DNA of 64,000 bases from Thioclava sp. ES.031 (GTDB lineage: Bacteria > Pseudomonadota > Alphaproteobacteria > Rhodobacterales > Rhodobacteraceae). The notes under the pieces were generated by a model, which saw nothing but the letters and a program-made list of their open reading frames with translations, did no database searches and was not told where the DNA came from. Positions 50,186-58,860 of the stretch are shown here, piece by piece; positions within the stretch are counted from its first letter, which is position 1; every line of letters begins with the position of its first letter. The position numbers and the translations under genes are program-made. The stretch covers positions 1,870,001 to 1,934,000 of the forward strand of contig NZ_PDJO01000001.1 in the NCBI RefSeq assembly GCF_002563775.1. Reading direction: 5' to 3'.

Positions 50186-51342
50186 TGGCCGCTATCGCAG
50201 GACAGAAATCGCGCCTGACATGGGCGGTGCAACTTTCGGTTGTCTTCATGGTGGTGCTTTGGTTGGTGCCGACGGTGGGGCTCTTGGTCAGCTCCTTCCG
50301 CACGACCGACCAGATCAGCCAGTCGGGCTGGTGGGACGCGGCCTTCTCGGTGGAAAAAGCCTTCCGCGACCGCATCCCCGCCGATGGCGAGAAACAGGTC
50401 GACGGGCTCTATGTGCTCGAGGGCGATCTTCTCAATAACGGGCAGAACGCGAATGACCTTAAAGCGGGTACGACGATCACCGCCTTTGGCACCTCGGGCA
50501 TCAAGCCGGGCGCCTACAAGGCCGGCGAGACGGTCGATACCGGCGATGGCGGCACGCTGAGCGTCGCCAAGGACGGCACCTACAAGGCGACGTCGAAGAC
50601 GAGCTTCGAGGGCTCGGGCCCGCGGGTCTATTTCGTGGCCGACATGCCGCCCGCCTTCACGCTGGCCAATTACCGCAACGTGCTGTTCTCCGACGGGATG
50701 GGGCAGGCCTTCATCAATACGCTGACGGTGACGATCCCGGCCACGATCATCCCGATCCTGATCGCGGCCTTCGCGGCCTATGCGCTGGCCTGGATGGAGT
50801 TTCCGGGCCGGGGCCTGTTGATCGCGGCGGTCGTAGGCCTTCTGGTCGTGCCGCTGCAGCTCGCGCTGGTGCCGCTTTTGCGGCTCCATCAGGAGATCGG
50901 CATCGGGCAGAGCTTCCTCGGGATATGGCTGGCCCATACCGGGTTCGGCTTGCCGCTCGCGATCTACCTGTTGCGCAACTACATGGTCGGTCTTCCGCGC
51001 GATATCATCGAGAGCGCGAAGGTCGACGGGGCGACCGATTTCCAGATCTTCATGAAAATCGTGCTGCCTTTGTCATTCCCGGCGCTTGCTTCTTTTGCAA
51101 TCTTCCAATTCCTCTGGGTCTGGAATGACCTACTTGTCGCGAAGGTCTTCCTTCCGGCGAACGACGCCTCGAAGGTGATGACTGTGAAGATCGCCGACGA
51201 CCTTCTGGGGTCGCGCGGCGGCGACTGGGGCATTCTGGCGTCCGCCGCCTTCATCTCCATCGCCGTGCCGCTTCTGGTGTTCTTCGCTATGCAGAAATAT
51301 CTCGTCCGCGGTCTGCTGGCGGGTTCGGTTAAAGGTGGTTGA
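50185..51342 (+). CDS. aglG: Alpha-glucoside ABC transporter permease AglG
   Basis: A 385-residue MalG-type permease with an EAA loop IESAKVDGATDFQIFMKIVLP. Between the first and second membrane segments there is an unusually long periplasmic loop (about residues 50-150: DRIPADGEKQVDGLYVLEG, then Gly/Thr-rich sequence), which accounts for the length over usual 280-residue MalG permeases and is also seen in AglG of related bacteria. The stop shares one base with the aglA start. Confidence 0.92.
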   Translation: MAAIAGQKSRLTWAVQLSVVFMVVLWLVPTVGLLVSSFRTTDQISQSGWWDAAFSVEKAFRDRIPADGEKQVDGLYVLEGDLLNNGQNANDLKAGTTITAFGTSGIKPGAYKAGETVDTGDGGTLSVAKDGTYKATSKTSFEGSGPRVYFVADMPPAFTLANYRNVLFSDGMGQAFINTLTVTIPATIIPILIAAFAAYALAWMEFPGRGLLIAAVVGLLVVPLQLALVPLLRLHQEIGIGQSFLGIWLAHTGFGLPLAIYLLRNYMVGLPRDIIESAKVDGATDFQIFMKIVLPLSFPALASFAIFQFLWVWNDLLVAKVFLPANDASKVMTVKIADDLLGSRGGDWGILASAAFISIAVPLLVFFAMQKYLVRGLLAGSVKGG

Positions 51343-52982
51343 TGAAAACCCTTACTAAGAAAGAAGACTGGTGGCGCGGGGCCGTGATCTACCAGATCTA
51401 TCCGCGCAGCTTTCAAGACAGCAATGGCGATGGCATCGGCGATCTTCTCGGGATCGTCCGCCGCCTGCCGCATGTCGCGAGCCTCGGGGCGGATGCGGTC
51501 TGGATCTCGCCCTTCTTCACCTCGCCGATGAAGGATTTCGGCTATGACGTCAGCGATTACTGCGACGTCGATCCGATGTTCGGCAATCTTGCCGATTTCG
51601 ACCAGGTGATCGCGACGGCGCATGCGCTGGGTCTCAAGGTGATGATCGATCTGGTGCTGAGCCATACCTCCGATCAGCACCCCTGGTTCCAGGAAAGCCG
51701 GTCGAGCCGGGACAACCCGAAAGCCGACTGGTATGTCTGGGCCGATCCCAAGCCCGACGGCACGCCGCCCAATAACTGGCTGTCGATCTTCGGCGGCCCG
51801 GGCTGGCATTGGGACAGCCGGCGCGAGCAGTATTACATGCACAACTTCCTCGTGGAGCAGCCCGATCTGAACTTCCACAACCCGGAAGTGACGCAGGAAT
51901 TGCTCAATGTCGCGCAGTTCTGGCTGGAGCGTGGCGTCGATGGGTTCCGCCTCGACACCATCAACTTCTACATGCATGACGACGAGCTGCGCGATAACCC
52001 GCCGCTGCCGCCGGAAGAGCGTAACGACCAGACCGCGCCCAAGGTGAACCCCTACAATCACCAGCGCCACATCTACGACAAGAACAACCCCGAGAACCTG
52101 CGCTTCCTGCGCAAGCTCCGGACGCTGATGAACAATTACAACGCGGCGGCCGTGGGCGAAGTGGGCGACAGCCAGCGCGGGCTCGAGATTCTGGGCGAAT
52201 ACACCTCCGGCGCGGACAAGATGCAGATGTCCTACGCCTTCGAGCTGCTCTCCGGGCATGAACCGCTCAAGGCGAGCTATTTCAAATCCGTCTTCGACAA
52301 GGTCGATACGGTCGCCAAGGACGGTTGGGTCTGCTGGGCTTATTCGAACCACGATGTGGAGCGCCATATCTCGCGCTGGCAGCTGACGCCGGCCTCGGCG
52401 CGCCTCTATACTTCGCTGATGATGTGCCTGCGCGGCTCGCTCTGCCTCTATCAGGGCGAGGAGCTGGGCCTGCACGAGGCCGAGCTGTCCTACGAAGACC
52501 TGCAAGACCCTTACGGCAAGGAATTCTGGCCCGAATTCAAGGGCCGCGATGGCTGTCGCACGCCGATGGTCTGGGAACGCGACGCCGCCTATGCGGGCTT
52601 CTCGCAGGCGCGCCCGTGGCTGCCGGTGCCCACCACGCACCAGAACATCGCGACCGATGTGGCCGAGCACGATCCGGCCTCGCTGCTGCACCATTACCGC
52701 CGCGCCATCGGCTTCCGTCGCAATCACGACGTGCTTCGGACCGGTGCGATGGAGGATATGTATTGCTCCGGTGACCTGCTGGTCTTCACGCGCAGGAACG
52801 AGGAGGAGACGATCCTGTGCTATTTCAACCTGTCCGATCATCCGGTGAACGCCACCGTTCCGCCGGGCAACTGGGTGACGGTCGGGGGCGAGCTGGGCTC
52901 GATCCGACCGATGCCCGATCACACTTTGCATCTCGGCCCATGGCAGCCGAGCATTCTGCGCCTCGACGAACACGAGGCCTGA
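51342..52982 (+). CDS. aglA: GH13 alpha-glucosidase
   Basis: A 546-residue cytoplasmic GH13 enzyme that cleaves imported alpha-glucosides such as sucrose, maltose or trehalose to glucose. Region I-type start WWRGAVIYQIYPRSFQDSNG; nucleophile Asp in GVDGFRLDTINFY; acid/base Glu in AVGEVGDSQRG; transition-state Asp in CWAYSNHDVERH. ATG 51342 overlaps the aglG stop by one base. Length and order match AglA. The products feed glucokinase encoded on the opposite strand. Confidence 0.94.
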   Translation: MKTLTKKEDWWRGAVIYQIYPRSFQDSNGDGIGDLLGIVRRLPHVASLGADAVWISPFFTSPMKDFGYDVSDYCDVDPMFGNLADFDQVIATAHALGLKVMIDLVLSHTSDQHPWFQESRSSRDNPKADWYVWADPKPDGTPPNNWLSIFGGPGWHWDSRREQYYMHNFLVEQPDLNFHNPEVTQELLNVAQFWLERGVDGFRLDTINFYMHDDELRDNPPLPPEERNDQTAPKVNPYNHQRHIYDKNNPENLRFLRKLRTLMNNYNAAAVGEVGDSQRGLEILGEYTSGADKMQMSYAFELLSGHEPLKASYFKSVFDKVDTVAKDGWVCWAYSNHDVERHISRWQLTPASARLYTSLMMCLRGSLCLYQGEELGLHEAELSYEDLQDPYGKEFWPEFKGRDGCRTPMVWERDAAYAGFSQARPWLPVPTTHQNIATDVAEHDPASLLHHYRRAIGFRRNHDVLRTGAMEDMYCSGDLLVFTRRNEEETILCYFNLSDHPVNATVPPGNWVTVGGELGSIRPMPDHTLHLGPWQPSILRLDEHEA

Positions 52983-52992
52983 GGGGGAGACT

Positions 52993-54078
52993 ATGGCCGA
53001 ACTCAAACTGGAAAACGTCGCGAAAAGCTATGGCGAGGTGTCGGTTCTCGAGAACATCAACCTCGACATCAAAGCGGGTGAGTTGATCGTCTTCGTGGGC
53101 CCCTCGGGCTGCGGGAAATCGACCCTACTGCGGATGATCGCGGGGCTCGAGAGGATCACGGGCGGCACGCTCGAGATCGACGGGGTGCGGATGAACGATG
53201 TGCCGCCGTCGAACCGCGGCATCGCGATGGTCTTCCAGTCCTACGCGCTCTATCCGCACATGACCGTGCGCGACAACATGGCCTTTGCCCTGAAGATCGC
53301 GAAGATGAGCAAGGACGAGATCGATGCCGCCGTCGATAAGGCGGCGGATATGCTGCAACTGACCGACTATCTCGACCGTCTGCCCAAAGCGCTCTCGGGT
53401 GGTCAGCGGCAGCGGGTCGCCATCGGGCGCGCCATCGTGCGCGACCCGAAGGTCTATCTCTTCGACGAACCGCTCTCGAACCTCGATGCGGCGCTGCGCG
53501 TTGCCACCCGGATCGAGATCGCCCAGCTCAAAGAGGCGATGCCCGATCGCACGATGATCTACGTCACCCACGATCAGGTCGAGGCGATGACGCTCGCGAC
53601 CCGGATTGTGGTGCTGGCGAACAAGGGGATCGCGCAGGTCGGCACGCCGCTGGAACTCTATGAGCAGCCGCGCAACGAATTCGTCGCGCAGTTCATCGGC
53701 TCTCCCGCGATGAACCTGCTGTCGGGCGAGGTCACCGAGACGGGCGAGATGACCACGGTGAAACTCGATGGCGGCGGCATCGCACGCTCCACCATCCCGA
53801 CGCGTCCCGAGGACCTGTCGCGCCGTGTGAAAATCGGGGTGCGCCCCGAGGATTTCGTGCCCACCGAAGATGCGGCGATCTACACCGGTCGTGTTGATAT
53901 CGTCGAAGCTCTGGGCGAGGTGACGCTGCTCTATTTCGAGGCCGAGGGCGATCACGACCCGATCATCGCGAAGCTTCCCGGCATCCATCACGACCGCCGC
54001 TATAGCGAGATTTCTCTGGGGGCGGACCCGTCCAAGGTGCATATCTTCGCCGATGGTCAGTCGCTTCTTTACCGCTGA
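52993..54078 (+). CDS. aglK: ABC transporter ATP-binding protein (AglK/MsmK/UgpC type)
   Basis: A 361-residue ATPase with Walker A GPSGCGKST, signature ALSGGQRQRVAIGRAIVRDP, Walker B VYLFDEPLSNLDA and the H-loop VTHDQVEAM, followed by the TOBE regulatory domain (about residues 235-355) typical of carbohydrate uptake ATPases. It is the last gene of the agl operon, 11 bases after aglA with a GGGGGAG site. Confidence 0.95.
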   Translation: MAELKLENVAKSYGEVSVLENINLDIKAGELIVFVGPSGCGKSTLLRMIAGLERITGGTLEIDGVRMNDVPPSNRGIAMVFQSYALYPHMTVRDNMAFALKIAKMSKDEIDAAVDKAADMLQLTDYLDRLPKALSGGQRQRVAIGRAIVRDPKVYLFDEPLSNLDAALRVATRIEIAQLKEAMPDRTMIYVTHDQVEAMTLATRIVVLANKGIAQVGTPLELYEQPRNEFVAQFIGSPAMNLLSGEVTETGEMTTVKLDGGGIARSTIPTRPEDLSRRVKIGVRPEDFVPTEDAAIYTGRVDIVEALGEVTLLYFEAEGDHDPIIAKLPGIHHDRRYSEISLGADPSKVHIFADGQSLLYR

Positions 54079-54149
54079 CGGACGCAAACAGGCCATCGTG
54101 TCTCTGACCGCCCGCTAGGGTGAGGGGAGCATAACGGGCGGAGGCAATC

Positions 54150-55706
54150 ATGGCCGAATCGGAATTGGGTGAACGTGTGGGACGTCGCGCGCGCGGTGGT
54201 GGCGGGGCAGCCCGTCGGGCCGAACGCACGGCCGTGAAGGTGGAGTTCTCGCGCTTCATCACGCGCAACATTCCCGACATGGAAATCCTGAACGAGGAAG
54301 CCCTCGAGATCATCGAGCATAACGCGGAAACCGTGCTCGAAGAGATCGGCGTCAACTTCGTCGAGAACCCCGAAGCGCTGGAACGCTGGCGCGAGGCCGG
54401 GGCCTCGATCGAAGGCGAGCGCGTGCGCATTCCGCGCGGCCTTGCCCGCAAGCTCTGCGCGACCGCGCCGTCGCAATTCACCCAGCACGCCCGCAACCCC
54501 GAGCGCAATGTAGAGATCGGCGGGCGCAATCTCGTGCTGGCCCCGGTCTACGGCCCGCCCTTCGTGCGCGATGCGCAGGGCGGCCGCCGCTACGCGACGA
54601 TCGAGGATTTCCGCAATTTCGTGAAGCTCGGCTACATGTCGAAATGGCTCCACCATTCCGGCGGCACCGTCTGCGAGCCGACCGACGTGGCGGTGAACAA
54701 GCGCCACCTCGACATGCTCCACGCGCATATGACGCTGTCGGACAAGCCCTATATGGGCTCGGTCACCGAACCCTCGCGCGCCGAGGACAGCGTCGAGATG
54801 TCGAAGATCCTCTTCGGAGAGGAGTTCGTCGACAATAATGCGGTGATGACCTCGCTCATCAACATCAACTCGCCGCTGACCTTCGACGGCACCATGATGG
54901 GCGCGCTGGAGATCTACGCCCGCGCCAATCAGGCCTGCATCATCTCGCCCTTCATCGTGGGCGGCGCGATGGCGCCGGTCTCGGTCGCGGGCACGCTGAC
55001 GCAAGTGCTGGCCGAAGTGCTGGCGGGCGTGGCCTATTCCCAGCTGATCCGCCCCGGCGCGCCGGTGATCTTCGGGGCGTTCGTGACCTCGATCGACATG
55101 AATTCGGGCGCACCGACCTTCGGCACGCCGGAAGCCTCTTTGATCACGCTCGGCGCGGGGCAACTCGCTCGGCGTCTGGGGCTGCCCTATCGTTCCGCGG
55201 GCGGCTTCACCGGCTCGAAACTGCCCGACGCGCAGGCGGCTTACGAGAGCGCCAACACGCTCAATAACGGGCTCTATGCTGGCGTGAACTTCATGCTCCA
55301 CTCCTGTGGCTGGCTGGAGGGCGGTCTGGTCTCGTCCTACGAGAAATTCGTGATGGATGCCGACCAGCTGGGCGTTCTGCATCGTCTGGCGCAGGGCGTC
55401 GACATCTCGGAGGACGCGCAGGCCATGGGCGCGATCCGCGAGGTCGGCCCCGGCGGTCACTATCTCGGCTGCGCCCATACGCAGGCCAATTTCAAGGATG
55501 CGTTCTGGCGCACGAAACTGCTCGATTACCGGCCTTTCGAGACCTGGGAAGAGCAGGGCGCGCCCGACACGATGGCGCTGGCGACGAAGCGGGTCGAGAA
55601 GATGCTCAGCGAGTATCAGCAGCCCGCGATGGACCCGAGCGTCGCCGAGGCGCTGGCGGCTTATGTCGCGCGCAAGAAGGCCGAAGTACCCGACGCCTTC
55701 CTGTGA
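54150..55706 (+). CDS. Trimethylamine methyltransferase family (MttB-like, non-pyrrolysine)
   Basis: A 518-residue protein of the MttB superfamily (EEALEIIEHNAETVLEEIGV, ARANQACIISPFIVGGAMAP, and the long YLGCAHTQANFKDAFW segment). Archaeal MttB has an in-frame amber codon read as pyrrolysine; here the frame has none, so this is a non-pyrrolysine member. Those of known function, such as glycine betaine methyltransferases, demethylate quaternary amines. No corrinoid protein gene is adjacent, so its methyl acceptor partner is unclear. The substrate is not readable from the sequence. Confidence 0.82.
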   Translation: MAESELGERVGRRARGGGGAARRAERTAVKVEFSRFITRNIPDMEILNEEALEIIEHNAETVLEEIGVNFVENPEALERWREAGASIEGERVRIPRGLARKLCATAPSQFTQHARNPERNVEIGGRNLVLAPVYGPPFVRDAQGGRRYATIEDFRNFVKLGYMSKWLHHSGGTVCEPTDVAVNKRHLDMLHAHMTLSDKPYMGSVTEPSRAEDSVEMSKILFGEEFVDNNAVMTSLININSPLTFDGTMMGALEIYARANQACIISPFIVGGAMAPVSVAGTLTQVLAEVLAGVAYSQLIRPGAPVIFGAFVTSIDMNSGAPTFGTPEASLITLGAGQLARRLGLPYRSAGGFTGSKLPDAQAAYESANTLNNGLYAGVNFMLHSCGWLEGGLVSSYEKFVMDADQLGVLHRLAQGVDISEDAQAMGAIREVGPGGHYLGCAHTQANFKDAFWRTKLLDYRPFETWEEQGAPDTMALATKRVEKMLSEYQQPAMDPSVAEALAAYVARKKAEVPDAFL

Positions 55707-55710
55707 CGGC

Positions 55711-55986
55711 TCAGTCTTCCTCGATCTGATACTCCCGCGCGATCCCCTGGGTCGCGCGGCCCCATTCCGAGGCCTTCGTCCGCGCCTGATGCGCCTCGAA
55801 CGCGGCCCGGTCGGTGAAGCGTTCCGTGACAGTGAAGACCAGCGGATCGGCGCCTTGCCTGACTTCGAACATCTCGCAACCCGGCTCGGCATGCGTCAGC
55901 GCAATATGCTCGGGCAGGTGAACGCGGACAATTCCGACCTCGGCGGCATCGGCGCAGATCAGGCGCCCGGTCAGGGTGAGAGGCAT
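55711..55986 (-). CDS. Antibiotic biosynthesis monooxygenase (ABM) domain protein
   Basis: A 91-residue single-domain dimeric alpha/beta-barrel protein: MPLTLTGRLICADAAEVGIV, GCEMFEVRQGADPLVFTVTERF and the AFEAHQARTKASEWG helix are characteristic. The name reflects the fold only; many such proteins have no known substrate. ATG 55986 is preferred to an upstream TTG. It converges on the MttB-like gene, 4 bases apart. Confidence 0.72.
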   Translation of the reverse strand: MPLTLTGRLICADAAEVGIVRVHLPEHIALTHAEPGCEMFEVRQGADPLVFTVTERFTDRAAFEAHQARTKASEWGRATQGIAREYQIEED

Positions 55987-55991
55987 GTCAG

Positions 55992-56750
55992 TCAACTCCC
56001 GCGCTTCAAATACCAATCGTCGAATCTCGAGATTTCCGTGTGAATCCGATCATACCCGTTTCGCGTAAGCAGCTCGAAGATTTTCGAGCGCTGATCCGAA
56101 AAGTTATGTTCGCAGGTAATCAAGCGGATATCGTAGGAGGCGAAGTCGAAGGCTTCCAATATGGAATATTCGCTTCCCTCGGTATCTATCGACAAGTAAT
56201 CGATTTGGCGCGGAGCCTGATGCTGTCGAAGCAGATCGAAAAGCGATACTGTCTCAACAGTATAGGTTTTCTTGTCTGTTCTTCGTTTCTTGTGAAAGTC
56301 CGAGGCTGCAAATTCGGAGATAGTAGATAATTCCGAATTGGCGACCTCGTCGAACTCCAGGTGTTGACCGCTCGATTTCCAGACGCATCGCGTGTCGATG
56401 ACTGCGGATCGATTACCCTTGAGCGCATTGTGCCAAGTTCTTGCAGGTTCCGCCAAGATACCCGTCCATCCGAATTGCTTTTCGAGGAGGTGGGTATTCG
56501 AAAGGCCCACTCCATCGGTGGCGCCGAACTCAACGAAAAATCCGTTCTCTCTGAAATCTGAATAGGTGAGCGCCAGCAGGTCCTGCCTTAGCTGGGCCTT
56601 GGATGCCTCCAAGTGGGTCAGGATCTGGGAGGCCTTATCCCGGGGCATCGCTTTGAGAAACTCGAAATCTTGCGCGTCGCTCGAGAGCCGTTTCAGAGCG
56701 TCATACTTCGAACGTTTTACAATTTTGTATTTCTTAAAGAGCTTTTTCAT
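55992..56750 (-). CDS. FkbM-family methyltransferase
   Basis: A 252-residue SAM-dependent methyltransferase of the FkbM type: NGFFVEFGATDGVGLSNTHL (SAM loop), GWTGILAEPARTWHNAL, and IDYLSIDTEGSEYSILEAF. FkbM proteins O-methylate sugars or polyketides. The gene is distinctly AT-richer than its neighbours with different codon usage, suggesting recent transfer. It lies 5 bases upstream of the ABM-domain gene on the same strand, but the two differ in composition. No other glycan genes are adjacent. Confidence 0.82.
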   Translation of the reverse strand: MKKLFKKYKIVKRSKYDALKRLSSDAQDFEFLKAMPRDKASQILTHLEASKAQLRQDLLALTYSDFRENGFFVEFGATDGVGLSNTHLLEKQFGWTGILAEPARTWHNALKGNRSAVIDTRCVWKSSGQHLEFDEVANSELSTISEFAASDFHKKRRTDKKTYTVETVSLFDLLRQHQAPRQIDYLSIDTEGSEYSILEAFDFASYDIRLITCEHNFSDQRSKIFELLTRNGYDRIHTEISRFDDWYLKRGS

Positions 56751-56823
56751 AATTCGACGCCCTATTCATCGACAGACTATCACGAGGCGTACGCAGACTA
56801 CTTCCTTCCAATGGAAAGAAGCT

Positions 56824-56843
56824 GCGGCCCCGACCGGGGCCGC
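56824..56843 (-). terminator. Hairpin after guaA
   Basis: GCGGCCCC / GGGGCCGC perfect 8-bp stem with a four-base loop, six bases past the guaA stop. The downstream tract is only moderately T-rich (AGCTTCTTTCC), so termination may be incomplete. Confidence 0.55.
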
Positions 56844-56849
56844 CATTGC

Positions 56850-58412
56850 TCACTCCCACTCGATCGTGCCGGGGGGCTTCGAGGTGATGTCGTAGGTCAC
56901 CCGGTTGATGCCCTTCACCTCGTTGATGATCCGCGTCGCGGTCTCGCCGAGGAACTCGTGGCTGAACGGGTAGTAATCGGCGGTCATGCCATCGACGCTC
57001 GTCACCGCGCGCAGGGCGCAGGCGTAGTCATAGGTCCGCCCGTCGCCCATCACACCGACGGTGCGCACCGGCAGGATCGCGACAAAGGCCTGCCAGATCT
57101 CGTCATAAAGCCCATGCTTGCGGATCTGGTCGATATAGACCGCGTCGGCCTTACGCAGGATCTCCAGCTTGTCGCGAGTGATCTCGCCGGGGCAGCGGAT
57201 CGCGAGGCCGGGGCCGGGGAAGGGGTGGCGGCCGATGAACGATGCCGGCAGACCCAGCTCGTGACCGAGCGCGCGGACCTCGTCCTTGAACAGCTCGCGC
57301 AGCGGCTCGACCAGCTTGAGGCCCATCTTCTCGGGCAGACCGCCCACATTGTGGTGCGACTTGATCGTGACCGAGGGGCCGCCCGAGAAGCTCACCGATT
57401 CGATGACATCGGGATAGAGCGTGCCCTGCGCGAGGAAGCTCGCATCCTCGATCTCGCCCGCATATTTCTGGAACACGTCGATGAAGAGACGCCCGATCGT
57501 CTTGCGCTTGACCTCAGGGTCGGTGACGCCTTCCAACTCGCCCAGGAACAGTTCGCTCTCATCGGCATGGATCAGTTTGATGTTGTAGTGATCGCGGAAC
57601 ATCGTGACCACTTCTTCGGCCTCGTTCTGCCGCAGCAACCCGTGATCCACGAAGACACAGGTCAGCTGATCGCCGATCGCCTCGTGCAGCAGGATCGCGG
57701 TGACCGAGCTGTCGACGCCGCCGGACAGACCGCAGATGACGTGTTGATCGCCCACCTGCTCGCGGATCTGGCGGATCGCCTCGTCGCGATAGGCATCCAT
57801 CGTCCAGTCGCCGGTAAAGCCCGCGTCGCGCACGAAGTTCTCATAAAGCGTCTTGCCGTTGGGGGTGTGATGCACCTCCGGATGGAACTGCACCGCGTAG
57901 AAACGACGGCTCAGATCGGCGGTGATCGCGTAAGGCGCGCCCGGCGAGGTGCCATACACCTCGAAGCCCGGCGCGATGCGGCTGACATGGTCGCCATGGC
58001 TCATCCAGACTTGCTCGCGGCCCGCGCCATCCATGAACCAGCCATTGAGCAGATCGATCCGCGTCTCGGTCGGAGTCACATAGGCGCGCCCGAATTCGGC
58101 GGAGCCGTGCTTGGCCTCCACCAGACCGCCCAGATCCTGCATCATCACCTGCTGGCCGTAGCAGATGCCGAGGATCGGCACACCCAGCTCATAGGCCGAT
58201 TTCGGCGGCCGGGGAGAACCCTCGCGCGTGACCGAATCCGGCCCGCCCGAGAAGATGATCGCTTTCGGGGCGAACTCTTTCAGGAAGGAGTCGGTGACGT
58301 TCTGATAGGGATGGATTTCGCAATAGACGTTAAGCTCGCGAAGTCGCCGCGCAATCAGCTGCGTGACTTGAGAGCCGAAGTCGATGATGAGGAGGCGCTG
58401 ATGGTCTGTCAT
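56850..58412 (-). CDS. guaA: GMP synthase (glutamine-hydrolysing)
   Basis: A 520-residue enzyme that converts XMP to GMP. The N-terminal class I amidotransferase has the catalytic Cys in [15 protein letters not shown] and His/Glu in [11 protein letters not shown]; the ATP-pyrophosphatase domain has the PP-loop [14 protein letters not shown]; the C-terminal dimerisation domain ends with GTIEWE, as in nearly all GuaA. ATG 58412 is preferred over an upstream in-frame codon at 58448 since it gives the standard N-terminus. A hairpin follows the stop. Confidence 0.97.
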   Translation of the reverse strand: MTDHQRLLIIDFGSQVTQLIARRLRELNVYCEIHPYQNVTDSFLKEFAPKAIIFSGGPDSVTREGSPRPPKSAYELGVPILGICYGQQVMMQDLGGLVEAKHGSAEFGRAYVTPTETRIDLLNGWFMDGAGREQVWMSHGDHVSRIAPGFEVYGTSPGAPYAITADLSRRFYAVQFHPEVHHTPNGKTLYENFVRDAGFTGDWTMDAYRDEAIRQIREQVGDQHVICGLSGGVDSSVTAILLHEAIGDQLTCVFVDHGLLRQNEAEEVVTMFRDHYNIKLIHADESELFLGELEGVTDPEVKRKTIGRLFIDVFQKYAGEIEDASFLAQGTLYPDVIESVSFSGGPSVTIKSHHNVGGLPEKMGLKLVEPLRELFKDEVRALGHELGLPASFIGRHPFPGPGLAIRCPGEITRDKLEILRKADAVYIDQIRKHGLYDEIWQAFVAILPVRTVGVMGDGRTYDYACALRAVTSVDGMTADYYPFSHEFLGETATRIINEVKGINRVTYDITSKPPGTIEWE

Positions 58413-58535
58413 GCCGTTGGCATTAGGGCGCGTTTTCGCGCTTGGCAAGAGGGCAGGTAAGACGAAGCTTGCCTCAAAGGCATCGTCGCGCGAAATTAAC
58501 CTTAGTTAACGCGAAAATTTTCACGGAGAGCCCAT

Positions 58536-58781
58536 TTGAAACGCATTTTTGCCGCCGCCGTGGTCGCGTCGCTTTCCTTCGCGCAACCCGCCCAATCCGA
58601 CGAACCGACCCAGCGGGTCCAGGCAGATCAGGCCAAGGCGACCCTGTTCTCTCTCGCCGATCCGAAACCCGCGCTCTTCGCCGCTTGCTGCAAACACTGT
58701 TCCAAGGGTAAAGCCTGCGGCGATAGCTGCATCAGCCGCTCGAAGACCTGTCATCGCGGGCCCGGTTGCGCCTGCGACTGA
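58536..58781 (+). CDS. Small secreted Cys-rich protein
   Basis: An 81-residue protein starting at TTG 58536 with GGAG upstream. A signal peptide (KRIFAAAVVASLSFAQPAQS) is followed by a short linker and a dense Cys/His motif in the last 32 residues: CCKHC, KACGDSC, TCHRGPGCACD, with eight Cys and two His. I have seen this type of tail in other small proteobacterial proteins, but no function is known to me. The spacing would suit metal binding or disulfide bonds. It is transcribed divergently from guaA. Confidence 0.72.
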   Translation: MKRIFAAAVVASLSFAQPAQSDEPTQRVQADQAKATLFSLADPKPALFAACCKHCSKGKACGDSCISRSKTCHRGPGCACD

Positions 58782-58795
58782 TCCCTTCCTCTTGG

Positions 58796-58850
58796 CAGAA
58801 ATATCCCGGGGGGGGCACGCAGCCGCGGGGGGGGGGCAGCGCCCCCTCTG
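58796..58850. repeat. G-rich extragenic element of Rhodobacteraceae type
   Basis: The gap 58782-58860 contains GGCAGAAATATCCC followed by runs of 8 and 10 G and a GGGGGC-AGC-GCCCCC hairpin. I recall similar CAGAAATATCCGGGGG elements as frequent terminal intergenic repeats in this family, but cannot verify the copy number here. On the plus strand it follows the Cys-rich gene and may act as its terminator. Confidence 0.4.
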
Positions 58851-58860
58851 ACATCGCCTC

